Shown here: positions 53,052-61,783 of the stretch, in pieces
How the letters are laid out: the number at the start of each line of letters is the position of its first letter
Numbering within the stretch: position 1 is the stretch's first letter
DNA from: Marivivens donghaensis
GTDB taxonomy: Bacteria > Pseudomonadota > Alphaproteobacteria > Rhodobacterales > Rhodobacteraceae
Length of the DNA stretch: 64,000 bases
Direction: 5' to 3'
Assembly: GCF_023541015.1 (NCBI RefSeq)
Contig: NZ_JALNPR010000002.1
Span: 124,001-188,000, forward strand
Position numbers and translations under genes: made by a program
Notes under the pieces: generated by a model
The model's database searches: none
Told to the model about the DNA's origin: nothing
Seen by the model: the letters and a program-made list of their open reading frames with translations, nothing else

Positions 53052-54041
53052 ATGGCAAAACCATTCGATATTCCCGCAACCGCCGCAGCCCTGAAACAAG
53101 GCGACCGCCGTGCTCTTGCCCGCGCGATCACCCTCGTTGAGAGCGGTCGCGCCGATCACCGCGCGCTTGCGCTGGACCTCCTCGATGCGCTCGGCACGGA
53201 TAGACAGGCGCTGCGGATCGGTCTGTCTGGCACCCCTGGCGTCGGGAAATCCACGTTCATCGAAGCGTTCGGCCTTGCGCTCACCAGCTCTGGCTTGCGC
53301 GTTGCCGTGCTTGCCGTTGATCCGTCCTCGGCACGGTCTGGCGGTTCGATCCTTGGCGACAAAACGCGGATGGAGCAGCTAAGCCGCGATCCCAACGCCT
53401 TTATCCGCCCTTCGCCATCGCAGGCGCAAATGGGCGGCGTGGCGCGTCGCACGCGTGAGGCTATCGCGCTTTGCGAGGCGGCGGGATTTGACGTGGTTCT
53501 GATTGAAACCGTCGGCGTCGGTCAGTCCGAGACGATGGTCGCCGAGATGTGCGATATCTTTACCCTGCTTCTGGCCCCCGCGGGTGGCGACGAACTGCAG
53601 GGTGTCAAACGCGGCATCATGGAGATTGCCGATCTGATCCTTGTGAACAAGGCGGATGGCGACCTCAAACCACAAGCAACCCGCACCTGTGCGGACTATG
53701 CGGGTGCCCTGCGCCTCCTGCGCAAACGCCCCCAAGATCCCGCCGATTTCCCCAAGGCTATGACCGTGTCCGCCTATTCGGGCGATGGCATTGCCAAGGC
53801 ATGGGAAGAAATGACCACGCTCGCCAAATGGCGCCGTGATGAGGGGCATTGGGATGCACGCCGCGCAGAACAAGCGCGGTATTGGTTCCACGAAGAAGTG
53901 CGATTGCAACTCCTCGAACGGCTCCAACGCGATCCAGCCTTGGCGGCACGACTGGCGCAGGCCGAGGACCAGTTGCAGCGCGGCGAAACCACCCCGACCC
54001 AAGCCGCTGCGCGGGTCTTGGACGGGTTCACAGGTGGCTGA
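53052..54041 (+). CDS. meaB: MeaB, methylmalonyl-CoA mutase-associated GTPase
   Basis: 329 residues, the usual length. Walker A GTPGVGKST at 60-68, VDPSSARSGGSILGDKTRM switch region, and VNKADGD (base-recognition NKxD). It loads and protects adenosylcobalamin in methylmalonyl-CoA mutase; cobT/cobS elsewhere in the window fit a B12 economy. The mutase gene is not adjacent. There is no visible Shine-Dalgarno; a -10-like TAAACA 9 bases upstream suggests a leaderless message. Overlaps the next gene by 8 bases. Confidence 0.93.
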   Translation: MAKPFDIPATAAALKQGDRRALARAITLVESGRADHRALALDLLDALGTDRQALRIGLSGTPGVGKSTFIEAFGLALTSSGLRVAVLAVDPSSARSGGSILGDKTRMEQLSRDPNAFIRPSPSQAQMGGVARRTREAIALCEAAGFDVVLIETVGVGQSETMVAEMCDIFTLLLAPAGGDELQGVKRGIMEIADLILVNKADGDLKPQATRTCADYAGALRLLRKRPQDPADFPKAMTVSAYSGDGIAKAWEEMTTLAKWRRDEGHWDARRAEQARYWFHEEVRLQLLERLQRDPALAARLAQAEDQLQRGETTPTQAAARVLDGFTGG

Positions 54042-54831
54042 GGCCGACGAAGGCATCCGAATTTTCGATGGCGCCCGTTTGCGCCTGACCCATTTTGCGC
54101 GGGGCCACGACAAACTGCTCGTGTCCTTTGACAGCCGCGAAATTGGCCGTACAGGCTTTAAGCCGCCCAATATGATCAACGTCTATGATCGGCGCGGCTA
54201 TGACCAAATTTCCGTCCGCACGTCGGTCAACGATTGGTTCATCAACGCGGAAACCACCGCCGCCGAGCGGGTATTAGAGGCCGTGGCGAAACCGTATCGC
54301 GATGTGGCTGCGGTCGGGTTTTCGATGGGGGCCTATGGTGCCCTCCGCTTTGCTCGCGCGATTGGCGCGACGCGGGTGCTCTCTGTTTCGCCCCAATGGT
54401 CCATCCATCCTGACGATGTGCCGTTCGACAAACGCTATCGCGCTGAGGCTGGTAACTATGACCAGAGGCTCGGTGCGCTAGAGCCCAGAGCCGTGCCGAC
54501 CCTAAAGGGGATCATCGCGGTCGACCCGATGAACCGACTGGACCTGTGGCACGCAGAGCGGCTCCAGATGATCTTTCCTGCCCTTCGGATTGCACGGCTG
54601 GCGTTCGGCGGACACCCAGCGACCCAAGTCATCACGCGGGGCGGTCGGTACGGGGCCACGGTGCGGGCGCTTCTCTCTGATCCGCCTGACCCGATGGTGC
54701 TGACCAAGATGCATCGCGAATTGCGCCGCGACGTGCCATTCTACCTCGACCGACTGTCACAACGCGGCAAAGACAGGTTTCCAGAGGCCGCCGCATGGGC
54801 AAAACAGCGGTCAGCATCATTGCAGGCTTGA
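54034..54831 (+). CDS. Alpha/beta-hydrolase-like protein of unknown function
   Basis: 265 residues from the GTG at 54034. The nucleophile elbow GFSMGAYGALRFA (residues about 95-107) fits an alpha/beta hydrolase, though the typical Asp/His pair is not obvious. ILVSFDSREIGRTGFKPPN is conserved in similar proteins from this group. Starts inside the meaB stop, so it is co-expressed with it. The 3' end overlaps the rpmB promoter. Confidence 0.7.
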   Translation: MAEADEGIRIFDGARLRLTHFARGHDKLLVSFDSREIGRTGFKPPNMINVYDRRGYDQISVRTSVNDWFINAETTAAERVLEAVAKPYRDVAAVGFSMGAYGALRFARAIGATRVLSVSPQWSIHPDDVPFDKRYRAEAGNYDQRLGALEPRAVPTLKGIIAVDPMNRLDLWHAERLQMIFPALRIARLAFGGHPATQVITRGGRYGATVRALLSDPPDPMVLTKMHRELRRDVPFYLDRLSQRGKDRFPEAAAWAKQRSASLQA

Positions 54832-54856
54832 CCGTTTCGCGGAATCGACCTATTGT
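54828..54856 (+). promoter_or_regulatory. Predicted sigma-70 promoter of rpmB
   Basis: TTGACC (54828-54833), a 17-base spacer, TATTGT (54851-54856). Transcription should start near 54863, leaving a leader of about 95 bases. The -35 element overlaps the stop codon of the preceding gene. Confidence 0.65.
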
Positions 54857-54862
54857 CAGCGC

Positions 54863-54945
54863 TCATAACTGGTTCCACGAGGTGTGGGGCCAGTTGGGCT
54901 ATTGCCCGTTTAACAAACTGGCCCTGGTGGCTGGAACCAATAAAT
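54863..54945 (+). ncRNA. Structured leader RNA upstream of rpmB
   Basis: Three nested helices without gaps in the pairing: TGGTTCCA (54870-54877) with TGGAACCA (54932-54939); GGGGCCAG (54886-54893) with CTGGCCCT (54918-54925, one G-U); and GGGC (54896-54899) with GCCC (54904-54907), loop TATT. The helices are separated by internal loops, and the ribosome site AAGGA (54946-54950) follows. Such a layout is typical of ribosomal-protein autoregulatory leaders. I know of no described L28 leader of this form. A 50-codon frame (54795-54947) crosses it but is less convincing. Confidence 0.6.
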
Positions 54946-54957
54946 AAGGATATACCC

Positions 54958-55239
54958 ATGTCGCGTAAATGCGAACTCACTGGCAAAGGCCCGATGTCGG
55001 GCAACAACGTCAGCCACGCTAAAAACCGCACCCGTCGCCGGTTCTTGCCGAACCTTCAGGACGTCACTCTGATCTCTGACGTACTGGGCCGTTCGTTCCG
55101 CCTGCGGATTTCGTCCGCTGCGCTGCGTACTGTTGACCACCGCGGTGGTTTTGATGCGTTCCTCCTCAAGGCGAAAGACGCCGAGCTGTCGAGCGAAGCA
55201 CTCAAAATCAAAAAAGAAGTCGTTAAAGCATCTGCTTAA
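54958..55239 (+). CDS. rpmB: 50S ribosomal protein L28
   Basis: 93 residues. [20 protein letters not shown] is the conserved start and [12 protein letters not shown] the middle. AAGGA stands 7 bases before the ATG. Monocistronic: its own promoter, a structured leader, and a strong terminator. Confidence 0.98.
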   Translation: MSRKCELTGKGPMSGNNVSHAKNRTRRRFLPNLQDVTLISDVLGRSFRLRISSAALRTVDHRGGFDAFLLKAKDAELSSEALKIKKEVVKASA

Positions 55240-55262
55240 TCTGACTGACTACCGAATTCGTC

Positions 55263-55292
55263 AAAGCCCAGACATCACTGTCTGGGCTTTTT
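55263..55292 (+). terminator. Intrinsic terminator of rpmB
   Basis: AAAGCCCAGACA (55263-55274) pairs with TGTCTGGGCTTT (55279-55290) around TCAC, then TT. Twelve perfect pairs. Confidence 0.93.
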
Positions 55293-55357
55293 CGTTTCCA
55301 ATCCCTGCGACGCGCTGACCCTTTTCCCGCCTGATCGGCGGTGATAATGGTTGCCCC

Positions 55358-55705
55358 ATGGTTTGGCTCAGATCGCTCATTGCTATCGCGCTTGCCCTGC
55401 TGGTGACCGTCACCTCGCAGGAAATGGCGATATTGCGTGGGCAGACAGGCGCCGTTGGCACGACTGTGTTGTGTATTGGTGAGGTCGCTGTCGAAGTCGC
55501 CGTTGATGCGGATGGGAAACCCGTCGGTCCGCGTCATATCTGTCCAGACTGTGCCCTGAATGTGATTGTCGCGCTGGCGACACCGGATCTGCCTCAGCGG
55601 ATCGTCATTGGCCGTGCTCTAACCCTTCTTCCGGTCCATGACATCCATGCAGCCGAAGCGCAGCGCTTAACACCCTCGGCCAGAGGACCGCCTGTGATCG
55701 TTTGA
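55358..55705 (+). CDS. Small exported CxxC protein next to copper chaperone
   Basis: 115 residues with an N-terminal hydrophobic segment (about 5-22). VLCIGEVAV...HICPDCAL contains a lone Cys and a CPDC pair, resembling DUF2946-like or copper-related periplasmic proteins. It directly precedes the PCuAC gene (39 bases), supporting a copper role, but I cannot name it. Weak ribosome site. Confidence 0.6.
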   Translation: MVWLRSLIAIALALLVTVTSQEMAILRGQTGAVGTTVLCIGEVAVEVAVDADGKPVGPRHICPDCALNVIVALATPDLPQRIVIGRALTLLPVHDIHAAEAQRLTPSARGPPVIV

Positions 55706-55744
55706 TCCCCAACATCATACATCTACACATCACAGGACAAACCA

Positions 55745-56254
55745 ATGTTTTTGAAATCCGTTAAACTGGCAGCGGTTGCCGCTACCCTTTTCGCAACCGC
55801 TGCTTCGGCTGAGAGCATCATCACCGTTAACGACGCCTATGCGCGGTCGTCTGGCATGTCGGCTATGGCTGGCGCTGCCTTCATGGTGATCACCAACACA
55901 GGCGACACCGATGACCAACTCATCGACGCCCGTTCAGACATTTCGGCAAAGGTCGAACTGCACACCCACATCATGGAAGACGGCATCGCTAAGATGCGTC
56001 AGGTCGAAGGTGGCTTCCCGATCCCTGCTGGCGGCGAACACGTTCTGCAACGTGGTGCTGACCACGTGATGTTCATGGGCCTCAAGGGTGCGATGGAACA
56101 AGGCGATACCGTCACCGTCACCCTCGTGTTCCGTGAAGCGGGCGAAATCACCGTCGATATCCCTGTCGACCTCGAACGTCAGCCACAGGGCGGCCAGATG
56201 AACCAAGGTCAAATGGACCACAGCAATATGGGCCACGGCAACATGAACAACTGA
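55745..56254 (+). CDS. PCu(A)C-type periplasmic copper chaperone
   Basis: 169 residues with a signal peptide (1-21, cleavage after ASA). The family copper site is visible as His/Met pairs: VELHTHIMEDGIAKMRQVEGG and HVMFMGLKGAM. The C-terminal tail is rich in Met, His, Gln and Asn (GQMDHSNMGHGNMNN), a second copper-binding region. It delivers Cu(I) to cytochrome oxidase. AGGA lies about 10 bases before the ATG. A clear terminator follows. Confidence 0.9.
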   Translation: MFLKSVKLAAVAATLFATAASAESIITVNDAYARSSGMSAMAGAAFMVITNTGDTDDQLIDARSDISAKVELHTHIMEDGIAKMRQVEGGFPIPAGGEHVLQRGADHVMFMGLKGAMEQGDTVTVTLVFREAGEITVDIPVDLERQPQGGQMNQGQMDHSNMGHGNMNN

Positions 56255-56279
56255 TTGACAGCGTCAGTTGGATCAAAGA

Positions 56280-56308
56280 ACGGCTCGCCCTCGCGGTGAG
56301 CCGTTTTT
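56280..56308 (+). terminator. Intrinsic terminator of the copper pair
   Basis: ACGGCTCGCC (56280-56289), CTCGC, GGTGAGCCGT (56295-56304), then TTTT. Ten pairs with one G-U. Confidence 0.9.
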
Positions 56309-56365
56309 CATTGTGCAGGACATTCGGCGCGGCTAGATTTTCCGAAATCGTTTTAGGAGACGCAA

Positions 56366-57496
56366 GTGATCCGACTCTCAGGCCCTTGGCGCGCTGTTGC
56401 TTCAGTGTTTTTCTTTAATGGGGCCCTGTTCGGGCTTTGGGCCTCGCGTATCCCTGCTTTTGCAGACCGTTTCACGCTTTCCCCTGCCAACTTGGGCTTG
56501 CTCCTGTTGTGTTTGGCGGCGGGTGCAATTGTCGGCTTCCCGCTTGCTGGACGGACTGCGGACCTGCGCGGCGCGCGTAATGCAACGATGCTCTATGGTG
56601 CGCTCTACATCGTTGCGTTCCTCTGTCTGCCTCTCGCCCCTAACGTCTGGGTTCTCGCCCCGATCCTTGCCCTGTTCGGCATGGCTCACGGGGGGCAAGA
56701 CGTTGCCATGAACGCTTGGGCGGCGGAGGTTGAGCGGCACATGGCACGTCCCGTCATGTCGAGCTTCCACGCCGCGTTTTCGCTCGGCGCGGGGATCGGT
56801 GCGGGCTCTGGGTTTATTGCGATCAACTGGGGCGCCAGCGTCGCGCTGCACTTCTGGCTCGGCGGTCTGGGGATCACCGGTTTTGTCGCACTTTTCGCTT
56901 TTATCCCGTGGAGCAGCGTCACAGGAACGGCAGAGCACGGCCCGCTCTTTGCGTTGCCCAAAGGCCCGCTGTTGATGGTGGGGATCGTCGGTCTGTCGTC
57001 GGCCATCGGCGAAGGCGCGATGGTCGATTGGTCGGCACTCATCCTGACCGCTGCGAAAGGCGTCGATCAGGCTCAAGCCGCGCTGGGGTACACGGTATTT
57101 TCGACCCTGATGGTCGCAACACGCCTCGCGGGACCGATCCTTGTCGCTCAATTAGGACCTGTGCACACTACCCGAGTTTCGGCAGCCAGCGCGATGATCG
57201 GCGGGCTACTGGTCCTCGTGGCACCGTCCCTACCCGTCGCTTTGTTCGGCTTTGCCGCTTTTGGCATCGGCTATGCGATGATCATCCCATTGGCGTTTTC
57301 GCGTGCCGCTAATGACCCCGACGTGCCCGCAGGCCGTGCCATCGCGAGCGTGGCCACCCTGACCTACGGCGGCATCCTAATCGGGCCGCCGTTGATCGGT
57401 TTCGTGGCCGAGGTCACATCACTGAACGGATCGTTGTGGTTGTTGATCGCCTTAGCGGGCGTCACGCTCTCTATGGCAGGAGCGCTCCGCCGCTAA
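56366..57496 (+). CDS. Major facilitator superfamily transporter
   Basis: 376 residues, twelve predicted helices. The start is a GTG with GGAG upstream. LFGLWASRIPAFADRF and AGRTADLRGARNATM (the MFS loop 2-3 motif) mark the family. Substrate unknown. The stop is 6 bases from the convergent gltX stop. Confidence 0.85.
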   Translation: MIRLSGPWRAVASVFFFNGALFGLWASRIPAFADRFTLSPANLGLLLLCLAAGAIVGFPLAGRTADLRGARNATMLYGALYIVAFLCLPLAPNVWVLAPILALFGMAHGGQDVAMNAWAAEVERHMARPVMSSFHAAFSLGAGIGAGSGFIAINWGASVALHFWLGGLGITGFVALFAFIPWSSVTGTAEHGPLFALPKGPLLMVGIVGLSSAIGEGAMVDWSALILTAAKGVDQAQAALGYTVFSTLMVATRLAGPILVAQLGPVHTTRVSAASAMIGGLLVLVAPSLPVALFGFAAFGIGYAMIIPLAFSRAANDPDVPAGRAIASVATLTYGGILIGPPLIGFVAEVTSLNGSLWLLIALAGVTLSMAGALRR

Positions 57497-57502
57497 ACCC
57501 AA

Positions 57503-58825
57503 TCAGAAGCGCGGTTTTACCTGCATCAGCTGCATGACGTTGCTCATGTCTGGACCGCTAGCGCGACCGGTGACCGCCTTACGGAGCGGCATGAACAGGC
57601 CCTTGCCCTTGCGACCGGTGGCTTCTTTCACAGCGTTGGTCCATTCAGCCCATGTGTCTGCGGTGTAGGCTGGCTCACCCAAGAGGCTGAACGCTGTCTC
57701 GATCATTTCGCGGTCTTCGTCATCAACCAAAGCAGGTGCGCCATCGCGGAACAGGGTCCACCATTCCGCCATATCGCTCATAAAGGTGATGTTCTCACGA
57801 ACTACGGTCCAGAAGGTTTCGGCCAGATGCGCAGGAACGCCCAGTGCTAGAACCTCGTCCTTGACCGCATCGAAGGGTTTTGCAGCATTGATACGAGCGG
57901 TGAGCGGTTCGAGGTCGAGGACATCGAATTTGGTCGGCGCAACGCCGAATTTACCCAGCTCAAAGCCGTCGATGATCTCTTGAACCGTATCACGCAGTTC
58001 GACCGGATCAGCAGAGCCCAGACGCGCCATCAGGCTCATCACGGACATCGGCTCAATACCTTTGGCCTTGAGGTCTTTGAGCGACAGCGTGCCCAGACGC
58101 TTCGACAGAGCCTCGCCTTGCGGACCCGTGAGCAGCGAGTGGTGGGCGAACTGCGGAACCGTGCCGCCAAGCGCACGGATCATCTGGATTTGCGTTGCGG
58201 TGTTAGTCACGTGGTCAGAGCCGCGCACAACGTTGGTGATGCCCATATCGACATCATCCACAACGGACGCGAGGGTATAGAGGAACTGACCGCTTTCCTT
58301 GATCAGAACGGGGTCAGATACCGATGCCGCATCAATCGAGATATCGCCAAGGATACCATCGGTCCATTCGATGCGCTCCCAGTCGAGCTTAAAGCGCCAG
58401 TGCGACCCGCCACGCTCTTCGCGCAGACGGTCTTTGTCAGCCTCAGACAGGTCCAGCGCCGAACGGTCATAGACCGGCGGCTTGCCCATGTTCAGCTGCT
58501 TTTTACGTTTCAGGTCCAGTTCGGTCGGCGTTTCAAAGCACTCATAGAGGCGGCCCATTTCGATGAGCTGCGCCTTAGCGGCCTCGTAGCGTTCCAAACG
58601 CTTGGACTGATATTCGATGCGGTCGTAGGTGATGCCCAGCCAAGCCAGCGCATCCAAGATACCGTCCACATACTCCGGCTTTGACCGTTCCTGATCGGTG
58701 TCGTCGATCCGCAGGATAAACGTGCCGCCTTGCTGTCGGGCAATGCAGAAGTTCATCAGCGCAGCGCGCAGGTTACCAATGTGCATCCAGCCAGTGGGCG
58801 AAGGGGCGAAACGGGTTGTGGTCAT
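57503..58825 (-). CDS. gltX: Glutamyl-tRNA synthetase (440-residue form)
   Basis: 440 residues. The HIGH motif reads HIGN at 15-18 (FAPSPTGWMHIGN), and the KMSKS motif is represented by LSKRLG. It is shorter than the usual 465-470 residues. Alphaproteobacteria often carry two GltX copies with different tRNA ranges (tRNA-Glu and tRNA-Gln); this may be one of them. AGGAGA precedes the ATG by 5 bases. Confidence 0.93.
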   Translation of the reverse strand: MTTTRFAPSPTGWMHIGNLRAALMNFCIARQQGGTFILRIDDTDQERSKPEYVDGILDALAWLGITYDRIEYQSKRLERYEAAKAQLIEMGRLYECFETPTELDLKRKKQLNMGKPPVYDRSALDLSEADKDRLREERGGSHWRFKLDWERIEWTDGILGDISIDAASVSDPVLIKESGQFLYTLASVVDDVDMGITNVVRGSDHVTNTATQIQMIRALGGTVPQFAHHSLLTGPQGEALSKRLGTLSLKDLKAKGIEPMSVMSLMARLGSADPVELRDTVQEIIDGFELGKFGVAPTKFDVLDLEPLTARINAAKPFDAVKDEVLALGVPAHLAETFWTVVRENITFMSDMAEWWTLFRDGAPALVDDEDREMIETAFSLLGEPAYTADTWAEWTNAVKEATGRKGKGLFMPLRKAVTGRASGPDMSNVMQLMQVKPRF

Positions 58826-58997
58826 GTGTATCTCCTGTTCCCCTCGCCTGTTTCATATTGGCCCGCTTTTGTCCATATCGGCTGTGGTTTCAGCCCCCGT
58901 GGTCTGGCATGAACGATGCGCAATTTTCGACCATTTGATGCATGTCAGTGGCGTGGTTGCCGACAGCACTCTATGTTAGGGCTAACGAAACGCTCTG

Positions 58998-59957
58998 ATG
59001 GCGACCATGATGCCTGAAATTCTCACTGTCACGCTCAACCCCGCGCTGGATATCGCAACCACTGCGCCGCAGGTCACGGCGGGGCACAAACTGCGCTGCT
59101 CTGATCCGCAGATTGATCCAGGTGGTGGTGGCATCAACGTGGCCCGTGCGATTATTCAACTGGGTGGGCAGGCAACGGCGTTTGTGGCCTTGGGAGGCGA
59201 TACAGGCGCGCATCTGCGTCGACTGTTGGACGCGGCTGGCATCCCCATTATTGCCCACGCCGCACCCGGCGACACACGGCAGAGCCTCGCCGTCACCGAT
59301 CTGTCCATCAACAACCAGTTCCGTTTTATGCTGCCCGGCCCGAATTGGAGCGACGCGGACGTCGCATCCGCCAGCGCGGCCATCTGCGCCAATGCGCCCA
59401 AAGGTGGGTATGTAGTTTTGTCGGGGTCTGGACCATCAGGAACTACGGCCTCGCTCTATTCTCAACTCTGCGCGGACCTCGCAGGGCGCGGCGTGCAGGT
59501 TGTCGTCGACACCTCAGGCGCGGCCCTGTCGCATTTGGCCGAAGGTCACGCCATCCGCCCCCACGTGCTGCGCATGGATCAAGTCGAAGCCCAAGAGAAC
59601 AGCGCCACGCCCCTCACCACCCGCACGGACACGGCTGATTTTGCGTCTGGTCTGGTGGCCAAGGGAGCCGCAGAGATTGTGATTATCGCGCGTGGGGCGG
59701 ATGGCAACATCCTCTCGGACGGGACAAACCGTTGGTTCTGTCCCGCCGTCAACGTGACCGTTAAATCAAAGGTCGGCGCGGGTGACAGCTTTGTCGGTGG
59801 TTTCACATGGGCTTTGGCACAGGGCAACGATCTACAAACCGCCCTCGCCCACGGTTCTGCCGCCGCTTCTGCGGCCTGCATGACCGAAGGAACAGAGCTA
59901 TGCCGCAGGGACGACTTTGCCGAGTGTTTGGCTAGAACGGAGTCCTCTCCGCTCTAG
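58998..59957 (+). CDS. PfkB family sugar kinase (1-phosphofructokinase-like)
   Basis: 319 residues. EILTVTLNPALDIATTAP opens as 1-phosphofructokinase/LacC-type; the catalytic KVGAGDSFVGGFTWAL motif is intact. No PTS genes are nearby, so 6-phosphofructokinase or tagatose-6-phosphate use is possible. A dyad GTTAG-GG-CTAAC (58975-58986) lies 11 bases before the start. Confidence 0.85.
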   Translation: MATMMPEILTVTLNPALDIATTAPQVTAGHKLRCSDPQIDPGGGGINVARAIIQLGGQATAFVALGGDTGAHLRRLLDAAGIPIIAHAAPGDTRQSLAVTDLSINNQFRFMLPGPNWSDADVASASAAICANAPKGGYVVLSGSGPSGTTASLYSQLCADLAGRGVQVVVDTSGAALSHLAEGHAIRPHVLRMDQVEAQENSATPLTTRTDTADFASGLVAKGAAEIVIIARGADGNILSDGTNRWFCPAVNVTVKSKVGAGDSFVGGFTWALAQGNDLQTALAHGSAAASAACMTEGTELCRRDDFAECLARTESSPL

Positions 59958-59970
59958 CGCCATATTGAAA

Positions 59971-60963
59971 TCAGATCAGACCGTGTTGCGCGAACAAGGC
60001 CTTCAGGTCGCTTTCCGCACGTGCGCCGATATGGCTGATGACTTCGCTTGCCGCGACACAGCCCATACGGCCACAGGTCTCTAAGTCATAACCGTTGGTC
60101 AGGCCCCAGAGGAACGCACCCGCAAAGAGATCGCCCGCACCCGTCGCGTCAACGATCTGGGTCGGAACCGCAGGCGCATGCCAACGCTGACCGCCTGACA
60201 GGATGTGCGCACCATTATCGCTGTCTGTGCAGGCGACGATGGAGACTTCTTTCGCGGCCTGAGCCAAGGCTGCGTCGAAATCCTCGGTCTGATACATCGA
60301 CAGCATTTCAGCGCGGTTGCAGAACAGCAGGTCCACGTCTTCGCGGATCATCATACGGAACGCATCGCGGTGGCGTTCAACGCAGAACGGGTCGGAGAGG
60401 GTAATCGACACCTTACCGCCGTGGCCCTTGCACGCATTGATCGCTTTCGCGAAGGCGGCGTGGCTTTCAGGTCCGTCAAAGCGGTAACCTTCGAGGTAAA
60501 TCCACTCTGCATCGGCCATCATATCAACGTCGATGTCGGACGGTTCGAGGAACTCTGTCACGCCCAGATAAGTGTTCATCGACCGCTCACCATCGGGGGT
60601 TACGACGACAATGCAACGACCGGTTTCTTGGGCTGCGTCTTTGGGGGCGAGCTTGGTTTCATAGACCGCACCCTGCGCCCGCAGGTCGTGGGCGAAAATC
60701 GCGCCAAGCTGATCGTCCTTAACCTTACCGACATAGGCCGTCCGCCCACCAAGGTGCGCGATCCCCGCAATCGTATTCGCCGCAGAGCCGCCCGAGATTT
60801 CCTTGGCCGCGCCGATACGGCTGTAGAGGTCAACCGCGCGGTCCATGTCGATCAACTGCATGATGCCTTTTTCGATGCCCGCCTCGGACAGAAACGCTTC
60901 GGTCTCTTGGGTCAGCACGTCGACCATTGCATTGCCGATACCGACGACTTGAAACTTCTTCAT
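59971..60963 (-). CDS. PfkB family carbohydrate/adenosine kinase
   Basis: 330 residues. GIGNAMVDVLTQ start, GGSAANTIAGIAHLGG and DATGAGDLFAGAFLWGL catalytic loop. Matches the adenosine-kinase-like branch common in alphaproteobacteria. The ATG overlaps the nth stop by 4 bases, so it is co-expressed with the endonuclease. Confidence 0.9.
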   Translation of the reverse strand: MKKFQVVGIGNAMVDVLTQETEAFLSEAGIEKGIMQLIDMDRAVDLYSRIGAAKEISGGSAANTIAGIAHLGGRTAYVGKVKDDQLGAIFAHDLRAQGAVYETKLAPKDAAQETGRCIVVVTPDGERSMNTYLGVTEFLEPSDIDVDMMADAEWIYLEGYRFDGPESHAAFAKAINACKGHGGKVSITLSDPFCVERHRDAFRMMIREDVDLLFCNRAEMLSMYQTEDFDAALAQAAKEVSIVACTDSDNGAHILSGGQRWHAPAVPTQIVDATGAGDLFAGAFLWGLTNGYDLETCGRMGCVAASEVISHIGARAESDLKALFAQHGLI

Positions 60964-61604
60964 AGGTTCTTTTCCTCAAACAGACAGAGATCGCGGATCA
61001 CACAGGTCGCGCATTTCGGGTTACGGGCAAGGCATGTATACCGCCCGTGCAAAATCATCCAGTGATGAGCGTGAAGCTGGAAATCGGCGGGGATGTGATC
61101 CTCGATCGCACGCTCAACGGCGACGACATCCTTACCCACGGCCACGCCCGATCGGTTCCCGAACCGAAAGATGTGGGTATCAACAGCCTGCGCTGGATAC
61201 TGCCACCACATATTCAAAACCACATTCGCCGTCTTGCGCCCGACCCCAGGGAGGCTTTCGAGCGCCGCACGGGAATTCGGGACCTCGCCGCCGTAATCAT
61301 CAACAAGAATACGGCTGAGTTTGATGACGTTCTTAGCCTTATTGCGGAACAGGCCGATGGTTTTGATGTGCTCGATCAAACCCTCTTCACCAAGGTCCAA
61401 CATCTTTTGCGGGGTATCCGCAATTTTGAACAATTCGGCAGTGGCGCGGTTCACGCCCTTATCGGTGGCCTGCGCAGAGAGCGCGACAGCCACGACCAGC
61501 GTATAGGCGTTGACGTGATCTAGCTCCCCTTTCGGCTCGGCCTCGGCCTGCTGAAAGCGGGTGAAAATCTCGCGGATGGTATGATAATCAAGCTGCTTAA
61601 CCAT
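60960..61604 (-). CDS. nth: Endonuclease III
   Basis: 214 residues. Helix-hairpin-helix LPGVGRKTANVVLN, catalytic Asp in VDTHIFRFGNRSGV, and a [4Fe-4S] site C-x6-C-x2-C-x5-C in CLARNPKCATCVIRDLC. It removes oxidised pyrimidines. Followed by the kinase gene with an ATGA overlap. Confidence 0.96.
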   Translation of the reverse strand: MVKQLDYHTIREIFTRFQQAEAEPKGELDHVNAYTLVVAVALSAQATDKGVNRATAELFKIADTPQKMLDLGEEGLIEHIKTIGLFRNKAKNVIKLSRILVDDYGGEVPNSRAALESLPGVGRKTANVVLNMWWQYPAQAVDTHIFRFGNRSGVAVGKDVVAVERAIEDHIPADFQLHAHHWMILHGRYTCLARNPKCATCVIRDLCLFEEKNL

Positions 61605-61783
61605 AGCGTGGGTATGCCCGCCGCAATCCGATCAGGCAAGAACAGGATTGCCGCATAAACCAAAATCCAATGGGCGAAATTTTGCCCGTTATTGTTGCGT
61701 TATTGGATATCAATCGCGTTTGAGGCATATCAAAGGGCAATAGGCGCAACCTTCTGCGTCGTACAATAAAACTGGATAGACTT

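Noticed and set aside
54795-54947. A 50-codon reading frame upstream of rpmB
   Set aside because: It overlaps the preceding gene by 37 bases, has no ribosome site, and its bases are better explained by three nested RNA helices.
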